Shown here: one piece after another, positions 39,026-47,875 of the stretch
How positions within the stretch are numbered: the stretch's first letter is position 1
Layout of the letters: each line of letters begins with the position of its first letter
From: Streptosporangium nondiastaticum
GTDB lineage: Bacteria; Actinomycetota; Actinomycetes; Streptomycetales; Streptomycetaceae
NCBI RefSeq assembly: GCF_003011965.1
Contig: NZ_PXWG01000008.1
Coordinates: 52,465 to 116,464, forward strand
Direction of reading: 5' to 3'
Length of the DNA: 64,000 nt
Program-made: the position numbers and the translations under genes
The notes under the pieces: generated by a model
Told to the model about the DNA's origin: nothing
What the model saw: only the letters and a program-made list of their open reading frames with translations
Databases searched by the model: none

Positions 39026-39352
39026 ATGACCCAGGAAGCCGTGCCCGACGAGACGGTGCCCACCCAGCCCGCCGACGGGCGGCCCGGCGCACCGAAGGGC
39101 CTGCTGCAGCAGATGGAGGAGCTGATGGCCGCGCTCAACGCGGACCTGTCGCAGCTCGACGCGGACCTGCAGCCGCGTGACGGGCGCCCGGAGCCCGCCG
39201 GCGCCGCCGCGGGCACGTCCACCGGATCGCCTGCCGGCGCATCCGCCGGTGCGCCCATCGACGCACCCATCGACGCACCCATCGACGCGCCTATCGATGT
39301 GCCTGCTCACGTGCCCGTCGACGCGTCCGTCGACGGAGGGGATGACCGCTGA
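39026..39352 (+). CDS. Small acidic protein with PIDA repeats
   Basis: 108 residues, ATG 39026 with GAGGAGG 5 nt upstream. A helical segment (LLQQMEELMAALNADLSQLD) is followed by a Gly/Ala/Pro/Thr-rich tail with four PIDA/PIDV repeats and an acidic end. There is no signal peptide or membrane segment. The helix may form a small coiled coil. Family not recognised; the 12-bp repeats are recent by sequence identity. Confidence 0.7.
   Translation: MTQEAVPDETVPTQPADGRPGAPKGLLQQMEELMAALNADLSQLDADLQPRDGRPEPAGAAAGTSTGSPAGASAGAPIDAPIDAPIDAPIDVPAHVPVDASVDGGDDR
39251..39298. repeat. Four 12-bp tandem repeats (GCACCCATCGAC)
   Basis: Units at 39251, 39263, 39275 and 39287; the middle two are identical and the outer ones differ by one or two bases. 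They encode API-D repeats in frame. Confidence 0.92.
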
Positions 39353-39363
39353 GCGCCCGCGCC

Positions 39364-39822
39364 TCACGCGGCACCGCCTTCCCGCTCGCGCAACGCGAGC
39401 CGTCTCTGTAACCAGCGCACTCTGTCGCTCGTCTCGTCGGCGGCATCTATCGCTTCTATGCACTGCCAGTACATGGCGTCCTCGTCGGAGGAGCAGGCGA
39501 CCCCCACCAGGGCGATGCCCACTTCCCCGAGGAGCCCGCAGAGCCCGGCCAACGCGCTCCAGGGGTCGCGGACTTCGGTGAGCTGCCCGGCCCGTATCGC
39601 TCCGGCGCGCAGCGTTTGACGCAGCGCGCCGGACGCGCGGGACCCGGCCTCGCTCAGACTCCCCGCGGCGGCACGGGCCTCGAAGGGCCCGTGGACCGCG
39701 AGGTGGCCGCCGACCGCTCCCGCCAGCGCCTGGGTCTGCCATGCCTCGGTGACGATGTCGTGGACGACCCTGGCCTGCGCCAGGGCCGTCCGGGTGGCTC
39801 CGATGAGCCGCACTGCGTCCAT
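39364..39822 (-). CDS. DUF6099-like protein
   Basis: 152 residues from ATG 39822, which has GGGGGA 8 nt upstream; a longer frame to 39870 lacks one. All-helical, with Cys/Trp-containing VGVACSSDEDAMYWQCIEAI near 110-130. It reads like the Streptomyces DUF6099 family (MDAVRLI-ATR start), from recall. It is convergent with the PIDA-repeat gene, 11 nt apart. Function unknown. Confidence 0.7.
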   Translation of the reverse strand: MDAVRLIGATRTALAQARVVHDIVTEAWQTQALAGAVGGHLAVHGPFEARAAAGSLSEAGSRASGALRQTLRAGAIRAGQLTEVRDPWSALAGLCGLLGEVGIALVGVACSSDEDAMYWQCIEAIDAADETSDRVRWLQRRLALREREGGAA

Positions 39823-39952
39823 GACCCGGTCCCCCAACTTCCCGACTGTGCCGTGCCCACACCTTCTCACTACCCAGAGTGATGACTAACCGCCGGAAAC
39901 GCCAGGGGAATTCAGAAATCTGTGGATACCAGATGGGGTGTGGATAACTCAA

Positions 39953-40366
39953 TCACTCCGGAGAGTGACGATCCGGCGCATCCGGAGTGTCCCGGTCCGG
40001 CACCGGGAACCGCTTCTCGTTACGCGTGATCTTCGCGGCGAGGGCGGCCGCCACGTCGATGCCCAGCACCTCGCAGAACTGCAGCAGGTACGCCAGGACG
40101 TCAGCGACCTCGTCCTCGACCCGCTCGGCCGTCCCCGGCCGCTCCATCACCCGCGCCGACTCCTCCGGCGTCAACCACTGGAAGATCTCGACCAGTTCCG
40201 ACGCCTCGACGCTGAGCGCCGCGACGAGGTTCTTGGGGGTGTGGTACGGCTGCCAGTGGCGCGCGGCCGCGAAGTCGGCGAGCCGCCGCTGCAGGACGCG
40301 CAGCTCGCTTGCGCCCTCGCCGGCCCCGCCGCACTCTTCCCGGCCTTCTCGATGTTCAGCATTCAC
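39953..40366 (-). CDS. MazG-like nucleotide pyrophosphohydrolase
   Basis: 137 residues from GTG 40366. The MazG-type helical core has NLVAALSVEASELVEIFQWL and VEDEVADVLAYLLQFCEVLG, giving the EExxE-ExxD metal pattern. Such enzymes hydrolyse non-canonical NTPs to NMP and pyrophosphate. Its start overlaps the stop of the ATPase gene by 11 nt, so it is coupled to it. Confidence 0.88.
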   Translation of the reverse strand: MNAEHREGREECGGAGEGASELRVLQRRLADFAAARHWQPYHTPKNLVAALSVEASELVEIFQWLTPEESARVMERPGTAERVEDEVADVLAYLLQFCEVLGIDVAAALAAKITRNEKRFPVPDRDTPDAPDRHSPE

Positions 40367-41573
40367 CCCCAAGATCTACCACCGAGACCCCCTCGGCCGG
40401 AGCATCCCCGTCGCCCGTTCCCCGCACCGTCCCCACCAGCCGCACATGCCCGCGCTCCCCCATCCGTACCGCCAGGGCGATCAGCTCGCGCGCCTGCCGG
40501 GCGTCCAGGCAGCGGTCGAAGTCGTCCGCGAGGACAGTGAGCGCCTGCCGCGCCTGCAGCACCTCGCCGACGGGGTCCATGTCCAGGACTCCGGGGCCGG
40601 TCATCAGCACCAGGCAGAGCGCGAGGTAGCGCAACTCGCCGTCCCCGAGCCGCTCCACGGGCGTCCCGTCGCCGGACTTCCGCTCCAGCACGGCCTGCAG
40701 GAGGCCGCCGCCGGCCTCCCGTACGCCCAGCCCGTCCACCGGTACGCGGCAGCCGGCCCCCACCGCCGCCACGAGCGCCGCGTGGCGGGTCGCGCACTCG
40801 TGACGCGTACGGTCCAGGACCGCGGCGACGTTGTCGCAGGCGCTGCGCAGCAGCCCGTCGTGCGCGGCGGCGGGCATGCGCATGAGCTCCGGGCGCGGGT
40901 CGCAGGCGAAGACCGCGCGCAGGGCCACGACGACCTGCTCGGCGGCGTCGAGGACGAGGCGCTGCCCGGCGGTCTTGCCCGCGACGCGCAGGGGCAGCAA
41001 GGCAGTGCCGAGCCGGTCGTCCGGCAGGGGCGCGCGAGTGACGGGGACGGCGCCGGCGGTGTGCCAGGCGGCCTCCACGGCGCGGCGGCCGGGGTCACGA
41101 AGCGCCGTCGAGAGCAGGGTGCGCCCGCAGCCCGTCATCCGTTCCCCGACGATGCGGAGCTCCGGCTCGGCCTGCACGGCGACGTCAACCCGCACGGGCC
41201 CCACGGGCCCCTCGACGGTGCAGCCGATGCGGAAGCCGCGCCGCCCCTGGGCGTCGGGCCGCGCCTGCTGGGGAACACACGCCCCGGGTCCGCCGTCGAC
41301 AAGCGACAGGGCCTCCCCCAGAGCGTCACCGCCGGCCAGCCGCGCGAGCACCTCGTACGCCTGGAGCGCACTGGACTTGCCGGAGCCGCTCGGCCCCCGG
41401 AAGAGGGTGAGCGGGCCGAGCGCGAAGGAAGCGTTGCGGTGCGATTTGAACGCGGACAGCCGTAACTCCGTTACGACAGGCCGCTGCGTACGGGAGGCCG
41501 CAGGAGGGACGACAGGGGAGACGACAGAGGAAACGCCGGGATGAACGTCCGGTCGGGCACAGCGAGTGTCCAT
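40356..41573 (-). CDS. RecF/SMC-like AAA ATPase
   Basis: 405 residues. Walker A FRGPSGSGKSSALQ near 60, a signature-like LGDGELRYLALCLVL near 320, and Walker B TVLADDFDRCLD near 355 indicate an ABC-class ATPase related to RecF/SMC and OLD-type ATP-binding proteins, without a long coiled coil. The family includes DNA-repair and defence ATPases; no nuclease domain is visible here. The start has no clear ribosome site. It is coupled to the MazG-like gene. Confidence 0.82.
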   Translation of the reverse strand: MDTRCARPDVHPGVSSVVSPVVPPAASRTQRPVVTELRLSAFKSHRNASFALGPLTLFRGPSGSGKSSALQAYEVLARLAGGDALGEALSLVDGGPGACVPQQARPDAQGRRGFRIGCTVEGPVGPVRVDVAVQAEPELRIVGERMTGCGRTLLSTALRDPGRRAVEAAWHTAGAVPVTRAPLPDDRLGTALLPLRVAGKTAGQRLVLDAAEQVVVALRAVFACDPRPELMRMPAAAHDGLLRSACDNVAAVLDRTRHECATRHAALVAAVGAGCRVPVDGLGVREAGGGLLQAVLERKSGDGTPVERLGDGELRYLALCLVLMTGPGVLDMDPVGEVLQARQALTVLADDFDRCLDARQARELIALAVRMGERGHVRLVGTVRGTGDGDAPAEGVSVVDLGGEC

Positions 41574-41583
41574 GCCCGGACCG

Positions 41584-41596
41584 TATGTGTCACATA
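41584..41596. promoter_or_regulatory. Short palindrome upstream of the ATPase gene
   Basis: TATGTG-T-CACATA, perfect 6-bp arms, lying 10 nt before the ATPase ATG in the 24-nt gap after sflB. Likely promoter-proximal; binding factor unknown. Confidence 0.4.
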
Positions 41597-41597
41597 A

Positions 41598-42011
41598 TCA
41601 GCCAAACCGTTTCGGCTGATCACTTTTCCTACGATCGGGGTACCCCGATGCCACCTCCGTCCCTTCCGGGGCCAGCAGGAAGACATTGGTGTCGACCCGG
41701 TGCATGCCGCTGCCCAGGCCGAAGACGACTCCGCTGGAGAAGTCGAGGATGCGCTTGGCGACGTCCGTGTCGGCACTGGTGAGGTCCAGCAGGACCGGCA
41801 CCCGCGCCATCAGGTGCTCGGCGACCTCGCGGGCGTCCGCGAAGACCTGGACCCGCAGCACGACCATGCGCCGCTGGTTCGGATCGGGCGCCTGCTCCTC
41901 CTCGGGCAGGGCCCGGTGGTTGGGCCATGACGGCCATGCGTGGTGCCCACGGAGCGGGACGACCTCGGCCAGCCCCTCCCACTGCTCGTCGGTGGCCTCG
42001 GACCTGTTCAC
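41598..42011 (-). CDS. sflB: SepF-like cell division protein, SflB type
   Basis: 137 residues from GTG 42011, which has GGAGGGG 8 nt upstream. The SepF core is clear: VLRVQVFADAREVAEHLMAR, VLLDLTSADTDVAKRILDFSSG and GLGSGMHRVDTNVFLLAPEG. It lacks the N-terminal membrane helix of true SepF and is separate from a dcw cluster, which matches the Streptomyces SepF-like proteins SflA/SflB that modulate FtsZ-ring assembly in aerial hyphae. Assignment to SflB is by recalled gene order. Confidence 0.8.
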   Translation of the reverse strand: MNRSEATDEQWEGLAEVVPLRGHHAWPSWPNHRALPEEEQAPDPNQRRMVVLRVQVFADAREVAEHLMARVPVLLDLTSADTDVAKRILDFSSGVVFGLGSGMHRVDTNVFLLAPEGTEVASGYPDRRKSDQPKRFG

Positions 42012-42219
42012 CGGCTCACCCCTCCGGGGAACGTGCTCGCTATATGCATCCCACAATCCTAGGGACAATCGTCACCCGTCGGGACCAATGACACGCTCGG
42101 CCGGCACAAGGGGGCCGATCAGCCGTCGCGAATTCCGAGCCGCTCCGTCAACCGCCGGCCGCGGGGGCCCGGCCTTCACCCGTTCCGCAGCACGACCACC
42201 GTGCGGTGGCAATGTTCCG

Positions 42220-43068
42220 TCACGCGCTGATCCAGGTGTCTCGCCTGCGCGCCGCCGCGTATATGGCCTCGACGTCACCACCGGTCCACACCACTGCGAA
42301 CTGCCGGAACCAGGCGGCCTCCTGCGCCTGGATGACGTACACGTCCCGCAGCGACGGCACCGCACTGAGCGAACCGGTGTCGACGAACGCGAGCACGGGC
42401 CGCACGTCGACGGCGAAGCCGCAGGCCCGGGTGAGGGCTGCGGACGCCCGCCTCGCTTCGGCCCTGCTTTTGCGCACGTACGGATACGACCGGCCGCCGA
42501 TCCGCACGGCCTCGTCGCCCACCCACACGCGTGCACCCCGGTGGTACTTGGTGTTGACGCAGAAAACCCCGCCCGGACCGATCAGCAGGTGGTCTATGTC
42601 CACGTCCCGCGGCAACGGCACCGAGTGCAGCACTCGCCATCCCTCGCCGGCGAGCCGCTCCAGCTCCGCCCCCATCCGCCGCTCTCCCACCAGGCCCTTG
42701 CGCCAGCTCTCCGCCTCGGAGCGCCGCCCGAGCAGCTTGTCCAGCAGCCGCCGCCAGAACCCCGGCGTCATTTCATCGACCTTCGCCCGGAGCGCCTCTC
42801 CGGGACGGTGACGCGCGAGATCCTCCCCCGGATCCAGCGGCCCCTCCTCCGGATCGCCCGGAGGCATCGCTGCGACCGGACGAGTCAAGCCGGGACCGGC
42901 CAGGTAGGGCGCAAGGACATCGAGCACAGCCGTCCGGTGCACCTCGACAAGAACGGTCAGCTCCCCGGTACGCCGGTCGAACCAGGCGACTTTCGTCCCG
43001 TCCGAAGCGTTCACATACAGCCGGTCGTACCCGTAGCGCTTCCACGGGGACACCCGTAACCCGTCCAT
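42220..43068 (-). CDS. NERD-domain (nuclease-related) protein
   Basis: 282 residues, ATG 43068 preceded by a G-rich ribosome site. Residues about 125-240 are a NERD domain: GERRMGAELERL, HSVPLPRDVDIDHLLIGPGGVFCVNTKYHRG, with the Asp and Lys of a PD-(D/E)XK-like site. The N-terminal 100 residues are unassigned. It is divergent from the large helicase-PLD gene, with 186 nt between starts. NERD proteins are often DNA-related; here a partner role in defence is inferred from position. Confidence 0.85.
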   Translation of the reverse strand: MDGLRVSPWKRYGYDRLYVNASDGTKVAWFDRRTGELTVLVEVHRTAVLDVLAPYLAGPGLTRPVAAMPPGDPEEGPLDPGEDLARHRPGEALRAKVDEMTPGFWRRLLDKLLGRRSEAESWRKGLVGERRMGAELERLAGEGWRVLHSVPLPRDVDIDHLLIGPGGVFCVNTKYHRGARVWVGDEAVRIGGRSYPYVRKSRAEARRASAALTRACGFAVDVRPVLAFVDTGSLSAVPSLRDVYVIQAQEAAWFRQFAVVWTGGDVEAIYAAARRRDTWISA

Positions 43069-43254
43069 GCCCCATCCCCACCCTCATCAAGTTCCCAGTC
43101 GCGAACATTTGAGCAAGACGCGTCAAGCGCCGCAAGGCCGGTGGTCACCAGTTGGTCTGCGTGCACCGGCCTGATCCACTGGCCTGTGCGCCGCCCGTTG
43201 CCAGGGGTAGGTTCTCTGTTCCGGGGCGAGACACCGTTATTTGGGGGGGCAGGG

Positions 43255-46200
43255 GTGGGGTGGCGCGAGGAAATCGCGGCTGCGCTGAGCGAGTGGATAA
43301 ATGTCGAGGGCGGCGCAGGCAGGCAACCCCGTTGGCAGCGCATCGGGCGAGCAGCACGTACCGGGGAGGCCGGCACGTATGCGGTGGACCTGCGCGGCTC
43401 CGACATCGGACCTGACCAGCTTGACGGCCTACGGCTCGCCGGGCCGGAGCACAGCAGTGTCGAATCGGGCGGCTTCACCGTATCCGAGACAGTGCAGAAC
43501 GGTTCCCTGCTGACCGTACGAGTGGCCCGGTTCGCCGAGCCCACGGACCCTCACTTGTGGATGCTGAAGCAGGCACCGGCCTTCCTCATCGAAGCCCTGC
43601 GCGACGGCATTGCCGGCCTCGGAGAACACCCTCTCGCCGCCGCTCTGGCAGCGGGCAGCATCGGCGGGCCCCGGTCGAAGAGCGGGGCCCCACCCGGTTT
43701 CCATCCCGCCCAGCAGGACGCATACCAAGCCTGTCTCGGCGAAGGAGTGCACCTGGTGTGGGGGCCGCCGGGGACAGGCAAAACCACGGTGCTGCGGCGG
43801 GCCATCGGCGAACTCATTGCCCGGGGAGACCGGCTGCTGCTCGTGTCCGCGACCAACATCGCCGTGGACAACGCTCTGCTGGGCGTGATCCGGGACCGGA
43901 AGCACGGCCCGGGAGACATCGTCAGGGTCGGCCCGCCGCATCTCAAGGAGGTGGCCGAGGACGCGTCCGTATCCCTGCCGCTGATGGTGAAGGCGCGGCT
44001 GGCCGAGGCCGCCGAACGGCGCAGCTCGCTCGAGGCCGAACTCATCACGGTCAAGGACCGCGCAGCCGAACTGGCATCCCTGGAAGGCGCTCTGGCCGGT
44101 TTCGATGCCTCCGCCTATTTCTCGGCACTGAAGGTGCTGCGCACGCCCGGCGGGGACCTGGCGTCAGCTCGGGCCCAAGCAACGGAGGCGCGGAGGCAGC
44201 ACTCCGAGGTAGTGCGGCTGCACGAGCGAACGGTCACCGCGGCACAGGCCGCCACCGCTCGCAATGAGGCGGCCGAAGCGTCTCGTGAGCAGTGGCGCCA
44301 AGTGGACCGTTTGTCCAACGAGATCACTGACATACGCAAGGCGGCCGAGCGCAAAGAGGCCGCGGCACTTCTGGCTGAAGGCCGCTGCGCTCCACTGCGC
44401 GAGGAACTAGTCACTCTCGAAGCCAGGGGAACATGGGCGAAGCGGCGGGCCCGCGACAGGATCGCGGAGCTCCGGCAGCAGCTGTCCGATGCCGAACGTT
44501 CTGCCGCCACTGCCCAACAGGCGGCGCTTGAGGCGCGGAACACGGCCACGACCCACATCGCGGCCCTCGGTGCACAGATCACGGCGCTGGTCGATGCCAT
44601 CCCCCTCACCGGCGAGCAGGCTGCCTCACTCGCGGCCGAGGCCGACGCCGCCGTCACGGCTGCGGAGCGGGCTCGGCAGCTCCGCGAGGGCTGGGATCGG
44701 GAGGTGGCCCGGACCGCCGAGGTCGTGGTACGGGCCGAGCAGGCCCACGAGCTGACCGAACAAGCCGACCGCAAGGGCTGGCCCACCCAGTTCGACCGTG
44801 CACGCCGCTTGCGGTTGAGCGTGGCCGCCGACGACGCTCGCCGCCCCGGGCTTGAGAAGGAGTACCGGAAGGCCCAGGAGGAGTACGAGCGGCTGGCTCG
44901 CAACGCCCAAGGCGAGATCATTAAGGCCGCGAGGCTGGTTGCGACCACACTGGCCCGATTCCGCACCAACCGGTCCGTCCTCGAAGGTCCGTACGACGTC
45001 GTGCTCGTGGACGAGGTGGGCGCCGCGACCCTGCCCGAGGTGCTGCTCGCTACGGGCAAGGCGAGCCGCGCCGCGATACTGCTCGGGGATTTCATGCAGC
45101 TCGGCGCCGTCATTCCGGCGGCGCTCAAGGACCAGGAGCGCGCCGACATCAAGCGCTGGCTGCTCCCGGATGTGTTCGCGCACTGCGGCATAACCGAGCC
45201 GGCCGACGCACAAGGCCATCCCGCCTGCATCACCCTCACCCAGCAGCACCGCTTCGGCCCGGCCGTCATGCGGCTGGCCAACGACCTCGCGTACGGGGGC
45301 ATGCTGGGCGGTGGCTCCCAGGCGCGAGGGCGGCGCGAACCGAACGACCCTGAGATCGTGCTGATCGACACCGACGGACTCCACGAACTGGCCAGGCCCC
45401 AGCTGACGGGCAGCCGCAGCGGCTGGTGGCCGGCCGGTTCGCTGATCGCCCGGGCCCTGGTGGAGTTGCACGGCGAGCTGGGCGAGGAAACGGGCGTCAT
45501 CACCCCCTACCGAGCCCAAGCGGATGCCACCCTGGAAGCTCTTCGGGACGTCGAGGGGCCGGCAGGCCATGCCCTGGCCGAAGTCGGCACGGCGCACAAG
45601 TTTCAAGGGCGGGAATTCGACATAGTCGTCTTCGACACGGTCGAGGGTGACCGGAGCAGTCGGCCCCTGTGGATGGCCAACGCCCACCGCCAACCTGCAG
45701 CGTCTACATGGCCCCGCGACGGTGTCCGCCTCTTCAACGTCGCCGTCACCCGGGTGAAGACCCGGCTCTACGTCATCGCCAGCATGGAACGTCTCAAAGC
45801 CGCAGGAGCGGCAACGGTGCTGGGACAGGTCGCAGCCCTCATCGGCACACCGGGTTTCCGGGTGCTGCACGCCAGGAATCTGATCACCCCACCGACCGCT
45901 CCCGTGCCTTTCCGAGGCGAGTTCGGCAGCGCTCTCTCGGACGTACTGAGCCGGCACGTCGAAGTGACGGAGGTCGATGACGAGCGCGACTTCTACCGGA
46001 CGTTCTCGGAGGAGATCCGGCGCGCGCGACGGTCCCTGTGGCTCTGGGCTCCCTGGGTCGCGGGCCGCCTGCGCACGCTCCTGCCGGAACTCCGAGCCGC
46101 TGCGGACCGGGGCGTACGGATCAACGTATTCATTCGCGACGACACCGACCAGCTCCAGAAACGGCGGGACAACCAGGCACTGATCTCAGACCTGCGAGCC

Positions 46201-46548
46201 GTGGCGCACTCGGTGGTGCCCATGAACGTCATGCATCAGAAGATCGCGGTGCTCGATGAGCAGACGATCATGCTCGGCAGCCTCAACGTGCTCTCCCAGA
46301 GCTGGACCCGGGAGATCATGCTGACGATGCGCGGCGCTCACTTCGCCAGGAAGCTACTGGAGCAAGAACACGCCGAGACCTTCGCGGCACCACCGAAGTG
46401 CGGCCGTTGCAACGGCAACGAGATCGAAATCCGTCGCCGCAAGAACGGCGCTTGGTTCTGGCGCTGCTACGCCACCGCCTGCAAGACCAGACCGAACGGC
46501 AGGACCAACGCCTGGACGCAGGACATCCGGATGCGGTCGGGGCGATAG
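43255..46548 (+). CDS. SF1 (UPF1/DNA2-like) helicase with C-terminal PLD nuclease and zinc ribbon; Mokosh-like
   Basis: 1097 residues from GTG 43255 (G-rich ribosome site upstream; GTG 43141 is possible). Order: N-terminal domain to about 150; Walker A VWGPPGTGKTTVL (169); a long helical insertion (about 250-540) probably coiled coil; Walker B VVLVDEVGAA (581); helicase motifs TQQHRFGP, GVITPYRAQAD, GTAHKFQGREFD and NVAVTRVKTRL (to 850); a phospholipase-D nuclease motif MHQKIAVLDEQTIMLGSLN (992); and a Cys ribbon CGRCNG ... CYATAC (1050-1080). A helicase and PLD in one chain recalls type II Mokosh anti-phage proteins. No kinase domain is seen. Confidence 0.85.
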   Translation: MGWREEIAAALSEWINVEGGAGRQPRWQRIGRAARTGEAGTYAVDLRGSDIGPDQLDGLRLAGPEHSSVESGGFTVSETVQNGSLLTVRVARFAEPTDPHLWMLKQAPAFLIEALRDGIAGLGEHPLAAALAAGSIGGPRSKSGAPPGFHPAQQDAYQACLGEGVHLVWGPPGTGKTTVLRRAIGELIARGDRLLLVSATNIAVDNALLGVIRDRKHGPGDIVRVGPPHLKEVAEDASVSLPLMVKARLAEAAERRSSLEAELITVKDRAAELASLEGALAGFDASAYFSALKVLRTPGGDLASARAQATEARRQHSEVVRLHERTVTAAQAATARNEAAEASREQWRQVDRLSNEITDIRKAAERKEAAALLAEGRCAPLREELVTLEARGTWAKRRARDRIAELRQQLSDAERSAATAQQAALEARNTATTHIAALGAQITALVDAIPLTGEQAASLAAEADAAVTAAERARQLREGWDREVARTAEVVVRAEQAHELTEQADRKGWPTQFDRARRLRLSVAADDARRPGLEKEYRKAQEEYERLARNAQGEIIKAARLVATTLARFRTNRSVLEGPYDVVLVDEVGAATLPEVLLATGKASRAAILLGDFMQLGAVIPAALKDQERADIKRWLLPDVFAHCGITEPADAQGHPACITLTQQHRFGPAVMRLANDLAYGGMLGGGSQARGRREPNDPEIVLIDTDGLHELARPQLTGSRSGWWPAGSLIARALVELHGELGEETGVITPYRAQADATLEALRDVEGPAGHALAEVGTAHKFQGREFDIVVFDTVEGDRSSRPLWMANAHRQPAASTWPRDGVRLFNVAVTRVKTRLYVIASMERLKAAGAATVLGQVAALIGTPGFRVLHARNLITPPTAPVPFRGEFGSALSDVLSRHVEVTEVDDERDFYRTFSEEIRRARRSLWLWAPWVAGRLRTLLPELRAAADRGVRINVFIRDDTDQLQKRRDNQALISDLRAVAHSVVPMNVMHQKIAVLDEQTIMLGSLNVLSQSWTREIMLTMRGAHFARKLLEQEHAETFAAPPKCGRCNGNEIEIRRRKNGAWFWRCYATACKTRPNGRTNAWTQDIRMRSGR

Positions 46549-46637
46549 CCCACGTGGGAGCGAACGGACGGAGCGGCCGGAAGAGCGGCGCCCCGCCCGG
46601 CGCCTGCTGCCGCGCACGTTGACTCTGGTTGGCCGCC

Positions 46638-47564
46638 TTACCGGTCGACGAAAACGACCTCGTACTCGCCGGCGGTGGGTGGGAGGCCTGTCTCGGCCGT
46701 GTCGGACTTGGCGTTGACGACAGCCAACCGGTTCTCGAAGGCGATGGCGGTAGCCGGGAACTGGAAGGCGTCGTGGGTGATGACGTTTTCGACAGTGCCG
46801 GACGTGAAGTCGGAGCTCAGCCGGACCCGGGACACCTCGTTGACCCGGTTCTGCACGACCCACAGCAGTCGGCCGTCCAGCACGAGGCCGTCCGCCTTGG
46901 GGACGTCGACACCTTCGATCGTCCGGCTGGCACCGGTTTCCGGGTCGACGGTGTAGATCCTGCCGTTGGCGGTGTGCGAGACGATCAGGGGCGATCCGGT
47001 GTCGGGTGCGACGATCCCGTTCAGATTGAACTCGCCGCTGACTTCGGCTGCCGGGCCGGTGACCGGCACGGTGGTGGCCGGCTTGAGCTCGCCGGCAGGG
47101 CTGATCGGCACGAAGTACAGGACGCAGCACGAGGAGTCGGTGAAGTAGGCGCCCCGCTCATTGACGTAGACCTTGTTCACCAATGTCGACGCGAGATCGT
47201 CGATCTTGCCGAGCTGATAGGTCGCGACCGTCTCGCCGGTCTCGAGGTCGTATACGTATGCCCAGCCAAGACCGCCACCGACGAACAGCCACCCGTGCTT
47301 GAGATCGGTCCACAGACCCATGGCCAGCCGGCCTTCCGGGACCTCGATGAACAGCTCGGCGGTCCGACGCTTGAGGTCTCCCCGGTAGATGTGACCGAGG
47401 AACAGGTCGCCGTAGTAGAAGGTGTTGCCGGCTCCCCTGGCGATCCCTTGTGTCGACCTGACGCCGGGAAGCACCATGATGTCGGTGTCCGGCTCGTTCG
47501 ATAGCCTCATGAGTTCGCCCCGTTCAGTCATCTGGGGATCGCCGTGAGGAAAAATCTCGCGCAT
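46638..47564 (-). CDS. SMP-30/gluconolactonase-like beta-propeller protein
   Basis: 308 residues from ATG 47564, which has no ribosome site but a -10-like CATAGT nearby; ATG 47531 and 47510 are alternatives. Repeated propeller blades (GIARGAGNTFYYGDLFLGHIYRGDL, FNLNGIVAPDTGSPLIVSHT, DGLVLDGRLLWVVQNRVN) resemble SMP-30-type six-bladed propellers; the metal-ligand residues are not certain. No signal peptide. It opens the accessory 46.6-56 kb region and may belong with the transporter and P450 genes. Confidence 0.75.
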   Translation of the reverse strand: MREIFPHGDPQMTERGELMRLSNEPDTDIMVLPGVRSTQGIARGAGNTFYYGDLFLGHIYRGDLKRRTAELFIEVPEGRLAMGLWTDLKHGWLFVGGGLGWAYVYDLETGETVATYQLGKIDDLASTLVNKVYVNERGAYFTDSSCCVLYFVPISPAGELKPATTVPVTGPAAEVSGEFNLNGIVAPDTGSPLIVSHTANGRIYTVDPETGASRTIEGVDVPKADGLVLDGRLLWVVQNRVNEVSRVRLSSDFTSGTVENVITHDAFQFPATAIAFENRLAVVNAKSDTAETGLPPTAGEYEVVFVDR

Positions 47565-47875
47565 CCGGACCACTATGAATAAGCCCTGCAAGTGCGGACG
47601 ATGTAGCGCGCGGGAGTGCGCGCGAAGGTGCGCCACTTATGGAACTGCCCATACCGCGAAACCTCGCCCGCACCTGCTTTTATGCCAATATCCAGCCAAA
47701 CCTCGCCTCCCACGCCCGTTCAGGCCGCGACGATCGTGATGGAAGCACTGAACGATCCCGGCTGGGGCATGTTCGTCTGGCTCGCCTTGACCCGTCGCCA
47801 CCCGGGACACACACTCTCCGATGGCCGCTGCATCGCCGACTTTCGCGTATCCAGCGTCGGCCCAGGACGTGACCT
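47565..47875. other. Gene-free gap between propeller and MFS genes
   Basis: About 310 bases. Small open frames on both strands have no ribosome site or family signal. The GC level is lower than in core regions. I see no repeat or promoter I would defend. Confidence 0.5.

Noticed and set aside
38779..39282. N-terminal extension of the luciferase-like oxidoreductase
   Set aside because: Repeats and Ser/Arg-rich sequence come from antisense of the PIDA-repeat gene; ATG 38778 has a good ribosome site and the normal family start.
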